The notes: generated from the letters alone by a model not told the origin. Shown: positions 43,960 through 52,504, numbered from the stretch's first letter. The stretch: DNA of 64,000 nucleotides from an uncultured Bacteroides sp. (GCA_900555635.1 USLU01000023.1:6903-70902), one strand, 5' to 3'. Made by a program: numbers and translations.

Positions 43960-45141
43960 TTATTCTACATACACAACCAGTCCCTTCAAGTATTCTCCTT
44001 CCGGGTGATAAATATTCACCGGATGGTCGGCCGGTTGTGTCAGTTGATGCAGAATGCGTACACTGCGTCCCGCCATAGCAGCGGCAGTAAACACGGCCGT
44101 GCGGAAGTTTTCTTTGCTAACGGCTTGTGAACAAGAGAAGGTAAACAGAATGCCACCCGGTTTAATCTTTTCGAAAGCCTTTACATTCAGTTTTCGATAA
44201 CCTTGTAAGGCATTGCGCAGGGCGTCACGATGCTTGGCGAAGGCTGGCGGGTCAAGAACGATAAGATCGTATTGGTCGCCCATGCGGTCGAGATATTTGA
44301 AAGCATCCTCGGCGTATGCAGCATGGCGCGCATCACCCGGAAAGTTTAATTCTATATTTTTATTGGTCAGGTCGATGGCTTTGGCTGAACTATCTACGGA
44401 ATGTACTAATTGGGCATCACCACGCATAGCATAAACAGAGAAGCCCCCGGTGTAGCAGAACATGTTCAATACGCTGCGTCCACGAGCATAGCGTTCGAGC
44501 AGTGAGCGGTTTTCGCGTTGGTCTACAAAGAAACCGGTTTTTTGACCTTTCAACCAGTCGATGTGGAACTTTAAGCCATATTCCATTGCGACATTATCAG
44601 TACTTCCACCTTTCAGGAAACCATTTTCAGGAAAGAGATCGGCTTTGAAGGGGAGGGTGGTTTCTGATTTGTAATAGATGTTGTCAATCTTATCCCCCAT
44701 CACTTCGGTAAGTGCTTCGGCAATAGCCATACGGTCGAGGTGCATGCCTGCCGAATGTGCCTGCATTACGGCAGTACGAGCGTAGATATCAATAATGAGT
44801 CCCGGAAGATTATCTCCTTCGCCATGTACCAGACGATATGTGTTATTAGTCGGGTTTTCGGCAATACCAATCCCACATCTCATATTATAAGCAATACTGA
44901 GTTTACGTTTCCAAAAATCAGCATTGATTTCTTCTTCTTGATGAAAGCTCAATACACGTACGGCAATACTTCCAATCTGGAAATGTCCCTTTGCAATAAA
45001 TTCTTTTTTGGAGGTATAAATTTCAACTACTTCTCCTTCTTCAGGTTCTCCGTCGAAGTGCGCAATAGCACCGGAAAATACCCATGGGTGGAAACGTTTT
45101 AATGACTCTTCTTTGCCGGGTTTGAGATATACTTTATACAT
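43960..45141 (-). CDS. Class I rRNA (cytosine-C5-)methyltransferase, RlmI/RlmO type
   Basis: SAM-dependent 23S rRNA methyltransferase of 393 residues. The N-terminal PUA domain (KPGKEESLKRFHPWVFSGAI) is followed by an EEHEE region and a Rossmann methyltransferase with VLNMFCYTGGFSVYAM, LIVLDPPAFAK and TFSCSQAVS, the last carrying the catalytic cysteine of 5-methylcytosine enzymes. Length is normal for RlmI. It is flanked upstream by an AT-rich inverted repeat (45144-45254) and downstream by the small RNA unit, whose terminator could also end this transcript. Confidence 0.9.
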   Translation of the reverse strand: MYKVYLKPGKEESLKRFHPWVFSGAIAHFDGEPEEGEVVEIYTSKKEFIAKGHFQIGSIAVRVLSFHQEEEINADFWKRKLSIAYNMRCGIGIAENPTNNTYRLVHGEGDNLPGLIIDIYARTAVMQAHSAGMHLDRMAIAEALTEVMGDKIDNIYYKSETTLPFKADLFPENGFLKGGSTDNVAMEYGLKFHIDWLKGQKTGFFVDQRENRSLLERYARGRSVLNMFCYTGGFSVYAMRGDAQLVHSVDSSAKAIDLTNKNIELNFPGDARHAAYAEDAFKYLDRMGDQYDLIVLDPPAFAKHRDALRNALQGYRKLNVKAFEKIKPGGILFTFSCSQAVSKENFRTAVFTAAAMAGRSVRILHQLTQPADHPVNIYHPEGEYLKGLVVYVE

Positions 45142-45143
45142 GT

Positions 45144-45254
45144 GTTATTAGTTATAAGTTGTTAGTTATAAGTTATAAGTTGTTGGTTACAAGTTATTGC
45201 CGTGCAGTATAATGATGCAATTAGCAAATAACCTATAACTAATAACTTATAACT
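45144..45254. repeat. AT-rich inverted repeat, copy B (TTATAAGTTA type)
   Basis: Left arm from 45144 to about 45200 is made of iterated TTATAAGTTG/A units; right arm is 45224-45254. The right arm overlaps the end of the exonuclease gene and provides its stop codon (45247-45249). Confidence 0.82.
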
Positions 45255-45870
45255 CCTTTATTTCTTCCGCCGCTATTTCAAAATCTCCCGTTCTTTTCAG
45301 TTCTTGCAGGCGATTGTAGATGTTGAGGCATGCGTATGCATCAGTAGCAGCGTATTGTTTTTGTGATTCGCTAAGTACATCGGCTTCCCAATTGGAAAGG
45401 CGCTGGCTTTTGGAAATCTTTTGTCCGAAGAGGATACCATAAATCTTTTGCAAGCTTTTATCCTGAATGCCGAAAGCACGGACGTACTCTTGCAGCTCTA
45501 TACAGGAACGTTGCTCGAAAGGGGCACGTTTGTGTAGCATCATAAAGTCGTCCCGCAAGGATAATCCGACTTTTGTCACGCTTGGACTCTCCAACAAAGT
45601 AATGATGGGGAGTGTAAGCCCGGTAAGGTTAAGGCGGAACAGGAAGCAATGCTCCTCAGAGGAGACTTGTAGCAAAGCCACTTTATGTGATTGCCCCTTA
45701 GTAAACGAAGGGCGCGTCTCACTGTCAATACCTAGCAAGGAACAACTCTTTAAGTAAGTAACCGCTCTTTCTGCTTCCCACGGTGTCTGTACGACGTGTA
45801 TTTGTCCGGGGAAGACTGCCTTGGGCAAGTCATTCAGTACTTCTTTATCTATAGTTCTCTTTATGACCAT
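45247..45870 (-). CDS. 3'-5' exonuclease domain protein, RNase D-like
   Basis: DnaQ/RNase D-type exonuclease domain protein of 207 residues. Exo I is LLGIDSETRPSF (D and E metal ligands), Exo II lies around VTKVGLSLRDDFMML, and Exo III is KQYAATDAYACLNIY (Y and D). There is no HRDC domain, so it is the short stand-alone form found in Bacteroidetes. The last codons (GAG TTA TAA) belong to the adjoining inverted repeat. It forms a minus-strand unit with the DUF5063 gene 14 bp upstream. Confidence 0.9.
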   Translation of the reverse strand: MVIKRTIDKEVLNDLPKAVFPGQIHVVQTPWEAERAVTYLKSCSLLGIDSETRPSFTKGQSHKVALLQVSSEEHCFLFRLNLTGLTLPIITLLESPSVTKVGLSLRDDFMMLHKRAPFEQRSCIELQEYVRAFGIQDKSLQKIYGILFGQKISKSQRLSNWEADVLSESQKQYAATDAYACLNIYNRLQELKRTGDFEIAAEEIKEL

Positions 45871-45884
45871 AATTTAAATCTTTA

Positions 45885-46478
45885 TTAGTGACGATGCTCA
45901 TGACAATGGCAGTCGTCATCTTCACAGTCATTCATATCTTCGCTTTCATCATCTTCCTCCTCTCCTTGGGCATATTTTGCGTCATGAAGGGCGCGCAGAG
46001 TATTGACGAGCTTCTGCCCCCAATACAGGCGGAAGTTCTCCTGGCAGATGGCGAGAGAATCGTTCATTGTTTCGTTCAGTCCCAATTGGAAGACAAAGAT
46101 AAAATCTTTGATGTCCTGATAAATATCAGCCAAGTCTTCGGAGATGAACTTGGTGATAGGCTGGTCGCTATACTTCATATCCGATACGAACACGTCGAGA
46201 TAATCATCCTTTTCGGCAAGGATGGCAGAAAGGTTCATGCGGAGAATTTCGTATGTTTCTTCGGTTACGAAGGTTTCCGGTGCTTCATCGCCTATCGTTT
46301 TACACTCCGGTAACATGGAGGTCTTAAGGTAGAGCAACGGAAGTATTTTTAATGATGTATCGATAAAGGCAGAACGTTTGGCACCTTCGGCTTGTTCCAT
46401 AAATTTACAGAACTCAGCAGCTACGGTGACGAATTCCACCACGTTACGGTCGAATATCACTTGACTTTCTTTTTTCAT
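45885..46478 (-). CDS. DUF5063 domain-containing protein with acidic His-rich tail
   Basis: Helical cytoplasmic protein of 197 residues. The body (about 5-165) matches the Bacteroidetes DUF5063 pattern (RNVVEFVTVAAEFCKFME; YSDQPITKFISEDLADIYQD). The tail is very acidic and ends CEDDDCHCHEHRH, which could bind metal. No function is known. A -7 box TACCTTTG lies just upstream (46505-46498), so this is the first gene of the pair with the exonuclease. Confidence 0.88.
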   Translation of the reverse strand: MKKESQVIFDRNVVEFVTVAAEFCKFMEQAEGAKRSAFIDTSLKILPLLYLKTSMLPECKTIGDEAPETFVTEETYEILRMNLSAILAEKDDYLDVFVSDMKYSDQPITKFISEDLADIYQDIKDFIFVFQLGLNETMNDSLAICQENFRLYWGQKLVNTLRALHDAKYAQGEEEDDESEDMNDCEDDDCHCHEHRH

Positions 46479-46497
46479 ATCTTCTTGATTTGAAACG

Positions 46498-46505
46498 CAA
46501 AGGTA
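46498..46505 (-). promoter_or_regulatory. -7 box of the DUF5063-exonuclease unit
   Basis: TACCTTTG on the minus strand, 20 bp before the DUF5063 start codon. Confidence 0.5.
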
Positions 46506-46565
46506 TGAAAAAGGTTTGTTTCTTCCTAAAGAGAGACGAAAACAATGCTATAAATGAATTATTAT

Positions 46566-47321
46566 TCACACTTTCTGCTCATCTATCTTCACCACTTTAT
46601 ATTCCGTTCCTCTGTTTCTGCGCCGGTTCTCAATGCCCAGTTTGTGCAAAGCTCTTCCGAAGAGAGCCACTTTGTTGATGGTCAGGCGGTCTTTTGTCTT
46701 CGTCTGCAAGTGGCTGAGTATCTCCATAGGCGTCATCCATTCGCCTTCTTCCGGGTTTTGGGCGGGACGGAAGTGGCAGAGAAAGAGTTGTTCCAACGGG
46801 GTGGGTTGTTCAAACTCCTGATTGGTTTGTTTCAGGATGGCTTCGTCGGCATCGTTCAGCCAGTAGCGTTCGCCCTTGCTGATGGCGTGCATGGCTTGGG
46901 CGTAGAGCTGGCGGTAGTTGATGGTGACGTTGGTTTTGATGGGGCCGGTTACTTCGATGCAGATAAAACGGCGGCTTCCGCTGGGGTCGGTCAACAGATC
47001 CTTCTGATTGCTGGTACCGATAAAAGAAGCATAGCGGCGAACTTCCTGAATGGCGGTTCCGTGAGGTTTACGCAGATTTACCACGGGCTTTTGCAACAGA
47101 TGCTTCAGGAAGCCTTGCTGGTTGACGCTGATTTGGTCGAATTCGTCGATGTTGATAAGGAAGAAACGACCTAAACTACGTTCAGCATCTTGTTTGCTTT
47201 TGAAGTCGATGCTGTCGGTATAGCCGAAGCGTAGTTCAGGTGGCAATAAAATCCGGCAAAAAGTGGATTTGCGATAGCCTTGAACTTCTACTAGTCTCTC
47301 GACCAGCCTTTCCGCAAACAC
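46566..47321 (-). pseudogene. VapE-type primase/helicase gene, 5'-truncated
   Basis: The frame encodes only the C-terminal part of a virulence-associated-E family protein as found in Bacteroides accessory cassettes. It begins inside the P-loop (QGYRKSTFCRILLPPELR), continues through the Walker-B-like FLINIDEFDQ and sensor GTSNQKDLL...SRRFICIEV, and ends with a DUF3874-like winged-helix region (WMTPMEILSHL). The residues before QGYRKST (AERLVERLVEV) are read from the neighbouring DUF1016 gene in another frame. The first half, with any primase domain, is gone, so the product is probably non-functional. Confidence 0.8.
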
Positions 47322-47716
47322 TCTTCGGCATAAAATAGGGCTTCATTAGCTGGCAACGATTTATCTAGTAGCAATAAGTTATGTCCCCAAGGTAAAACTG
47401 CTACAGCTTGTAACAGTTTTGTATCTTCTTGATAATAACGCTCATACAGTCGTTTCATATTCCATAGATTGCGAGGAGATAATTCCATGTCTGGAAACAG
47501 CTCTTTCAAGTTAACTGATAATCGTTTAACTACGCCACTACCATATCCGCTCTCCAAATTCTTATCAAAAAGCAGTTTGCCAATATTCCAATACACAGAA
47601 TTGACCGTACTGTTTATTTGTCGGGCAACGGTCGTGCGAGCAGTCTGAATTTAGGAAACCGCCTGTTGTAATATTTGAGCATACTCATTATCGTTTATTA
47701 TTATTTCTTTTGCCAT
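47291..47716 (-). pseudogene. DUF1016/YhcG-type nuclease gene, N-terminal remnant with nonsense codon
   Basis: Reading from ATG 47716 gives a DUF1016 N-terminus (MAKEIIINDNEYAQILQQ, then AVS) interrupted by an in-frame TAA (47653-47651), after which the same frame continues IQTARTTVARQINSTVNSVY and WNIGKLLFDKNLESGYGSGV. A CAA to TAA change would explain it. The frame then runs to CLRKGWSRD and a stop at 47291, where it meets the VapE remnant, so the PD-(D/E)XK nuclease half is missing. Re-initiation at a GTG (47596) could give a 101-residue fragment. It follows a 57-codon ORF by one base. Confidence 0.82.
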
Positions 47717-47717
47717 A

Positions 47718-47891
47718 TTATGGATTGTTCTTATACCAATCTATTAATTCTTGTATCTCAGGAGGAATGCCTTCTTCCCATTCATCACTTATCTCTTGAC
47801 TATTCAACCCCATCCGTTCATAATAATCTTGCCTATCCTCCCAATCACGGAGGTCTTGAATCCAAGGGTAATCTTCTTCTTCCTCTTTCAT
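47718..47891 (-). CDS. Small acidic protein of 57 residues, unknown
   Basis: An intact small ORF starting MKEEEEDYPWIQDLRDWEDR and ending DWYKNNP. It is rich in Asp, Glu and Trp. The stop is one base before the ATG of the broken DUF1016 gene, so the two were an operon. A -7 box TAACTTTG at 47928-47921 lies about 30 bp upstream. I do not recognise the family; an antitoxin or accessory partner of the DUF1016 nuclease is possible but not shown. Confidence 0.55.
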   Translation of the reverse strand: MKEEEEDYPWIQDLRDWEDRQDYYERMGLNSQEISDEWEEGIPPEIQELIDWYKNNP

Positions 47892-48080
47892 ATAGGTCTA
47901 TTGTCCTTTTGAATATTCTTCAAAGTTATTGATTTTTCAAATTACTTGTATCAAGTTTCAAAACAAATATTTAGCAGTTCGTTTGGAATACAAGTATGAG
48001 TAGGCTTTTGTAGCGCACTATATCCGCCGGTCTTTCTCTCTTAAAACTACTGTACTTTATCCGAAAAACATTAGACTTTC

Positions 48081-48112
48081 TTTGCTTATATAGCTTTTGT
48101 TTGTTATATTTG
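48081..48112 (+). promoter_or_regulatory. Full consensus promoter upstream of the hairpin and HU-like gene
   Basis: TTTG (48081-48084), a 20-bp spacer and TATATTTG (48105-48112). Transcription should start near 48119, only a few bases before the hairpin arm at 48126 and about 290 bp before the HU-like start codon. Confidence 0.7.
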
Positions 48113-48125
48113 CATTTGTTGTTTA

Positions 48126-48217
48126 GCTATGCGCACGTAGGTGAAAAAGCATTTTCATAAATATGAAGAAGTAGAACCACAGGTATGAAAATGCTTTCTC
48201 ACAGACGTGCGCATAGC
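48126..48217. repeat. 34-bp-arm inverted repeat (hairpin leader)
   Basis: Arms 48126-48159 and 48184-48217 are complementary at 31 of 34 positions around a 24-nt loop; the outer part reads GCTATGCGCACGT. It would fold at the very 5' end of the transcript from the promoter at 48081. No U-tract follows, so it is not an ordinary terminator. Confidence 0.88.
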
Positions 48218-48406
48218 TTATATATCAGCTCTTTGCACAAGAAACATACGCTCTTTGCATAAAGAATACCTGTAGTTTGCATATCAAACATTTATGCTTT
48301 TCCCGCTGAATCTCAAACGTTTGTGCCGGTAGTGTACGTGATAGCTGTGGCAACAGGCAGACTAAAAAAGAATTAAAATACTCACATAAAGAAAGGTAAA
48401 ACAATT

Positions 48407-49009
48407 ATGGCAATTTTATTCGACTGGTACGAAACCCCGAAAACCAAAGACAAGCAAGGCGAAGAACTGACCCTGCACCCACGCATCAAACTGAACGGCT
48501 CTGTCACTACTGCCGAACTGCGGAGATATATACAAGAGTACTGCTCGCTCACCGAGACCGATGTGTCTGCCGTGCTCGATGCGCTTTCACATTTCGTGGG
48601 TCGTGAACTGGGCGAAGGCAGGCAGGTGCATCTGGACGGTATCGGATACTTTTGCCCTGCCCTGACATGTACCGAACCCGTAACCCTCGAAACTAAACGG
48701 AAAAGTACCAAAGTGAAGCTGAAAGGAATCAACTTCCGTCCCGACAAGGCACTGAGGAGCGAGATTGGTAATATTAAAGTATCTCCCCTTAAGATGCGTA
48801 CTCTCAATAAAAAGAAACTGACCCTTGACGAAATAAAACAGAGGATCGTGAACTTCTTGAAAACTAAGGACTTCTTGACCCGAAGCGATGTGCAGACTAT
48901 CTGCGGAATGACCCGTACCACGGCATCAAGAACAGTGAAACAACTGTGTGACGAAGGTGTGCTGGAGAATAGGGGGCTGATGAAACAACCTGTTTACTTT
49001 CTGAAGTAG
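48407..49009 (+). CDS. HU-family DNA-binding protein, long form (HU-like domain plus C-terminal winged helix)
   Basis: Protein of 200 residues. Residues about 1-125 are the HU-HIG type fold (MAILFDWYETPKTKDKQGEE; ALSHFVGRELGEGRQVHLDG; GIGYF). The C-terminal 70 residues look like a winged helix (KDFLTRSDVQTICGMTRTTA, then SRTVKQLCDEGVLENRG). Such genes usually stand opposite VapE-type genes in Bacteroides accessory cassettes, with an amidase gene after them; here neither a full VapE gene nor an amidase remains. The gene itself is intact and keeps a good promoter and leader. Confidence 0.85.
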   Translation: MAILFDWYETPKTKDKQGEELTLHPRIKLNGSVTTAELRRYIQEYCSLTETDVSAVLDALSHFVGRELGEGRQVHLDGIGYFCPALTCTEPVTLETKRKSTKVKLKGINFRPDKALRSEIGNIKVSPLKMRTLNKKKLTLDEIKQRIVNFLKTKDFLTRSDVQTICGMTRTTASRTVKQLCDEGVLENRGLMKQPVYFLK

Positions 49010-49020
49010 TGCAAGCAAAA

Positions 49021-49114
49021 TTCTGCTTACACGCTGATTTTAACTTGCTGCCACCACTATTTTTAGACTGTTTATCAGTGAGTTCCTGCGAAAAGTGCAA
49101 GCGTGCAAGCAGAA
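49021..49114. repeat. Short inverted repeat after the HU-like gene
   Basis: TTCTGCTTACACG (49021-49033) and CGTGCAAGCAGAA (49102-49114) are complementary at 12 of 13 positions, with GTGCAAGC repeated in tandem next to the right arm. It lies in the 237-bp spacer before ftsK, which otherwise shows only the ftsK -7 box. Confidence 0.6.
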
Positions 49115-49201
49115 GTGAAAGCGAATTACTGTGTAGTGATCTATTTTTATTTCTGAGAATGTTTGTTCAAAAAAGGTAGCTATAGCAAACGGTTTTTTTA
49201 T

Positions 49202-49209
49202 TACTTTTG
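49202..49209 (+). promoter_or_regulatory. -7 box of ftsK
   Basis: TACTTTTG, 38 bp before the chosen ATG at 49247. Its position inside the longer in-frame reading from 49163 supports the downstream start. Confidence 0.5.
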
Positions 49210-49246
49210 CACCAACTCTATTATTCTATTTAAGGAGATTTTATAC

Positions 49247-51739
49247 ATGGCAAAGAAAAATGCAACCAAAGATACAGAGCAATCACTTTCCTTTTTCGGA
49301 AAAGTGACTGCTTTTTTTAAGAACGAGACTATCCACTTCGTGTTAGGATTGATACTCGTTATCTTTTCTGTTTACCTGCTGCTCGCTTTTTCATCGTTCT
49401 TTTTTACGGGAGCGGCAGATCAAAGTATTAAAGATAGTGGAAATGCCCAGGAACTGGCTGCCACTAATAATGGTGTGAAAAACTATGCCGGTTCGCGTGG
49501 TGCGCAGTTGGCAAGTTATTTGATAAACGACTGCTTCGGCGTATCCTCTTTCTTTATTCTCATTTTTCTGGCTGTAGCGGGGTTGAAGCTGATGAAAGTG
49601 CGTATTGTACGTTTGTGGAAGTGGTTCATCGGATGTGCATTACTGCTTGTCTGGTTTTCGGTCTTTTTCGGTTTTGCGTTTGTGGGCCAGTACAAGGATT
49701 CGTTCCTCTACCTGGGAGGTATGCATGGATATAACGTCAGCAATTGGCTGGCATCACAGATAGGCACACCGGGTGTATGGTTGTTACTATTGGTAACTGC
49801 TATTTGCTTCCTTATTTACTTGAGCGCACGCACGGTAGTATGGTTGCGTAAACTGTTCTCTTTGGACTTTTTGAAGAGTGGTAAAGAAAAGGCTGAAAGT
49901 ACAAAAGGGGAAACTCCCGAAGAGTTTACCGATTCTTGGACTGCCAAAGGAAAGGCGGCGCCCATGCTGAAACCTGAGAAAGTGGAACCTGAGAAAGAAG
50001 TTCCTGTAAAAATGGTTGAGGAGAAAGAGCCTGTGAATGAGTTCACTCTTGATCTTGGAGGCTCTTCCAAGGAAAAACCGTTCAAAGCGGAGGATGAAGA
50101 TGTGATGATGACCATCGAAACGCCCGAACCCGACCCTGTGCCCCCTTTCCGGGAAATGCCGGTCGATAAAGAACCGGCATTCGAAGTGGAGTCAAACGAA
50201 GAGGAAGACTATCAGGGAGCTGAAAAAGAACCTTATAATCCGTGCTTGGATTTAGAGAATTATCATTATCCTCCGGTAGATTTGATGAAGTATTACGATA
50301 ACGCCGAGCAACCTACCATTGATATGGCCGAACAGAATGCCAACAAAGACAGGATTGTCAATACGTTGCGTAGCTTCGGCATTGAAATTAGTACCATCAA
50401 GGCGACCGTAGGACCTACGGTAACGCTCTACGAAATAACTCCCGAACAAGGGGTGCGTATCTCTAAAATCCGTGGTTTGGAAGATGATATAGCATTGAGC
50501 CTTTCCGCTTTGGGTATTCGTATCATTGCGCCCATCCCGGGTAAAGGAACTATTGGTATTGAAGTGCCGAACTCCAATCCGAAGATCGTGTCGGGTCAGA
50601 GCATTATCGGTAGCAAGAAGTTTCAAGAGACTACATTCGACTTGCCTATTGCATTGGGTAAGACCATCACCAATGAGGTGTTTATGGTTGATTTGTGTAA
50701 AATGCCCCACGTGCTCGTTGCCGGTGCTACCGGTCAGGGTAAGTCTGTCGGCTTGAACGCAATTATTACCTCTTTATTATATAAGAAGCATCCGGCTGAG
50801 TTGAAGTTCGTACTGGTGGACCCCAAGAAGGTGGAATTTAGCATCTACTCCGTTATCGAACATCATTTCCTTGCCAAACTGCCCGACGGTGGCGATGCGA
50901 TTATCACGGACGTAACCAAAGTGGTGCAGACGCTGAACTCTATTTGTGTGGAGATGGATACGCGTTATGACTTGCTGAAAGCTGCCCATGTGCGTAATAT
51001 CAAGGAATATAATGAGAAGTTCATCAACCGCCGTCTGAATCCGGAGAAGGGACATAAGTTCATGCCCTATATTGTGGTGGTTATTGATGAGTTCGGTGAT
51101 TTGATTATGACGGCCGGTAAAGATGTAGAGTTGCCTATTGCCCGTATCGCCCAGTTGGCGCGTGCCGTAGGTATCCACATGATTATTGCTACACAACGAC
51201 CGACCACCAATATCATTACAGGTACTATCAAAGCCAACTTCCCCGCACGTATCGCTTTCCGTGTGTCGGCAATGGTCGACTCGCGTACCATCCTCGACCG
51301 TCCGGGAGCTAACCAGTTGATAGGTCGTGGTGATATGTTGTTCTTGCAGGGAGCCGATCCGGTTCGTGTGCAGTGTGCCTTTATCGATACACCGGAAGTA
51401 GCGGAAATTACCAAATACATTGCTCGTCAACAAGGATACCCCACAGCCTTCTATCTGCCTGAGTATGTAGATGAAAATGCCGGTGGTGATTTGGGAGATG
51501 TGGATATGGGCCGTCTTGACCCGCTTTTTGAAGATGCTGCCCGTTTGGTAGTGATTCACCAGCAAGGTTCTACTTCATTGATTCAGCGTAAATTTGCTAT
51601 CGGTTATAACCGTGCAGGCCGTATCATGGACCAGTTGGAGAAAGCCGGAATTGTGGGTCCTGCCCAAGGAAGTAAGGCTCGTGAAGTATTCTGTATAGAT
51701 GAGAATGACTTGGAAATGCGCCTGAACAATTTGCAATAA
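49247..51739 (+). CDS. ftsK: DNA translocase FtsK/SpoIIIE
   Basis: Septal DNA pump of 830 residues that clears and resolves chromosomes at division. ATG 49247 (MAKKNATKDTEQ) is preferred because a -7 box lies between it and the earlier in-frame ATG. Four to five membrane segments lie in about 30-200, an acidic Pro/Glu-rich linker in about 210-340, and the alpha/beta motor after that with Walker A GATGQGKS near 492 and Walker B IVVVIDEFGDL. The gamma winged-helix domain that reads polar DNA sites is at the end (RLVVIHQQGSTSLIQRKFAI; GYNRAGRIMDQLEKAGIVG). A LolA-like gene follows 56 bp downstream. Confidence 0.95.
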   Translation: MAKKNATKDTEQSLSFFGKVTAFFKNETIHFVLGLILVIFSVYLLLAFSSFFFTGAADQSIKDSGNAQELAATNNGVKNYAGSRGAQLASYLINDCFGVSSFFILIFLAVAGLKLMKVRIVRLWKWFIGCALLLVWFSVFFGFAFVGQYKDSFLYLGGMHGYNVSNWLASQIGTPGVWLLLLVTAICFLIYLSARTVVWLRKLFSLDFLKSGKEKAESTKGETPEEFTDSWTAKGKAAPMLKPEKVEPEKEVPVKMVEEKEPVNEFTLDLGGSSKEKPFKAEDEDVMMTIETPEPDPVPPFREMPVDKEPAFEVESNEEEDYQGAEKEPYNPCLDLENYHYPPVDLMKYYDNAEQPTIDMAEQNANKDRIVNTLRSFGIEISTIKATVGPTVTLYEITPEQGVRISKIRGLEDDIALSLSALGIRIIAPIPGKGTIGIEVPNSNPKIVSGQSIIGSKKFQETTFDLPIALGKTITNEVFMVDLCKMPHVLVAGATGQGKSVGLNAIITSLLYKKHPAELKFVLVDPKKVEFSIYSVIEHHFLAKLPDGGDAIITDVTKVVQTLNSICVEMDTRYDLLKAAHVRNIKEYNEKFINRRLNPEKGHKFMPYIVVVIDEFGDLIMTAGKDVELPIARIAQLARAVGIHMIIATQRPTTNIITGTIKANFPARIAFRVSAMVDSRTILDRPGANQLIGRGDMLFLQGADPVRVQCAFIDTPEVAEITKYIARQQGYPTAFYLPEYVDENAGGDLGDVDMGRLDPLFEDAARLVVIHQQGSTSLIQRKFAIGYNRAGRIMDQLEKAGIVGPAQGSKAREVFCIDENDLEMRLNNLQ

Positions 51740-51795
51740 GACAATGTTTATTTTTAAGACAAGGCATGTACTTGCCTGAAAGGTTCGTATAGAAT

Positions 51796-52428
51796 ATGTT
51801 GAAAATCAATCAATTTTTAATCTTTGTTTGGGTATGCTGTTTGGCTATGCCCGTGTCGGCGCAGCTAGCAGATGCCAAAGATATATTGGACCGTACCGCA
51901 GAGAATTTTCGGAATGCGGGAGGTGTCAAAGCTACATTTACGGTTCGCACGTCCGATGCTACTTCTAACGGTACTATCCGCCTGAAAGGAGAGAAGTTCC
52001 TTTTGGAAGCAGACGGTACGACTACTTGGTTTGACGGTACTACACAGTGGAGTTATATAGCTTCCAGTGATGAAGTAAATGTTTCCGAGCCCACTCCTGA
52101 AGAATTGCAAAGCATTAATCCTTATGCTTTTTTATCCCTTTATAAGCATGGTTACAAAGAAAAATTGGGGAAGATTGATAACTCTCAGGATCATTCTCTT
52201 TACAAGGTAGTATTAACTGCTACAGACCGGAAGCAAGACTTGCAGTGCATTATATTCTATATTGCAAAAGATTCATTCCGCCCTGTACGTGTCAGCATGG
52301 CGCAAAGAGGAGGAGAGACTGTGGTGATAATTATCAATTCTTATCAGACCGGACAGTCTTATCCGGACAGTCTTTTTGTGTTTGATAAGAAGGCATATCC
52401 GAAAGCGGAAGTGATTGATTTGAGATAA
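51796..52428 (+). CDS. LolA-like outer-membrane lipoprotein carrier protein
   Basis: Periplasmic protein of 210 residues with a signal peptide (1-22, ending PVSAQ). The beta-sheet core carries LolA-type patterns: LDRTAENFRNAGGVKATFTV, FDGTTQWSYIASSDEVNVSE and NPYAFLSLYKHGY. It should ferry lipoproteins from the inner to the outer membrane, which matters for the many SusD-type lipoproteins here. It follows ftsK at 56 bp with no clear promoter between, so read-through is likely. Confidence 0.88.
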   Translation: MLKINQFLIFVWVCCLAMPVSAQLADAKDILDRTAENFRNAGGVKATFTVRTSDATSNGTIRLKGEKFLLEADGTTTWFDGTTQWSYIASSDEVNVSEPTPEELQSINPYAFLSLYKHGYKEKLGKIDNSQDHSLYKVVLTATDRKQDLQCIIFYIAKDSFRPVRVSMAQRGGETVVIIINSYQTGQSYPDSLFVFDKKAYPKAEVIDLR

Positions 52429-52504
52429 CACACCCCTCGTTTCCCCTGAAGGGGGGAGGAGAATACTCTGTTGAATATTTAAGTATTAATAATAACTATG
52501 AGAA

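Larger units (their letters stand above)
47921..48406. other. Gene-free divergent spacer: two promoters, hairpin and 5' leader
   Basis: This stretch of nearly 500 bp holds the -7 box of the small acidic ORF (minus strand, 47928-47921), the plus-strand promoter at 48081-48112, the large hairpin at 48126-48217, two copies of GCTCTTTGCA (about 48229 and 48250) and a 10-bp palindrome CAAACGTTTG (48314-48323). No other ORF of substance was seen. Confidence 0.7.

Noticed and set aside
46554..47174. Open frame of about 200 codons on the plus strand opposite the VapE remnant
   Set aside because: Translation is low-complexity and shadow-like (many Val/Leu/Asp), while the minus strand encodes clear VapE-family motifs.
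47291..47321. Frame-shifted single fusion protein of DUF1016 and VapE
   Set aside because: The frames differ and the DUF1016 frame ends in a stop at the junction; two truncated genes explain the region better.
48126..48217. Hairpin as terminator of the small acidic ORF or as an IS end
   Set aside because: It points away from that gene, lacks a U-tract, and no transposase or target duplication is visible.
50777..51565. Long open frame (262 codons) antisense to ftsK
   Set aside because: Lies fully inside a conserved gene on the other strand, has no recognisable domain or promoter, and its composition follows from the ftsK codons.
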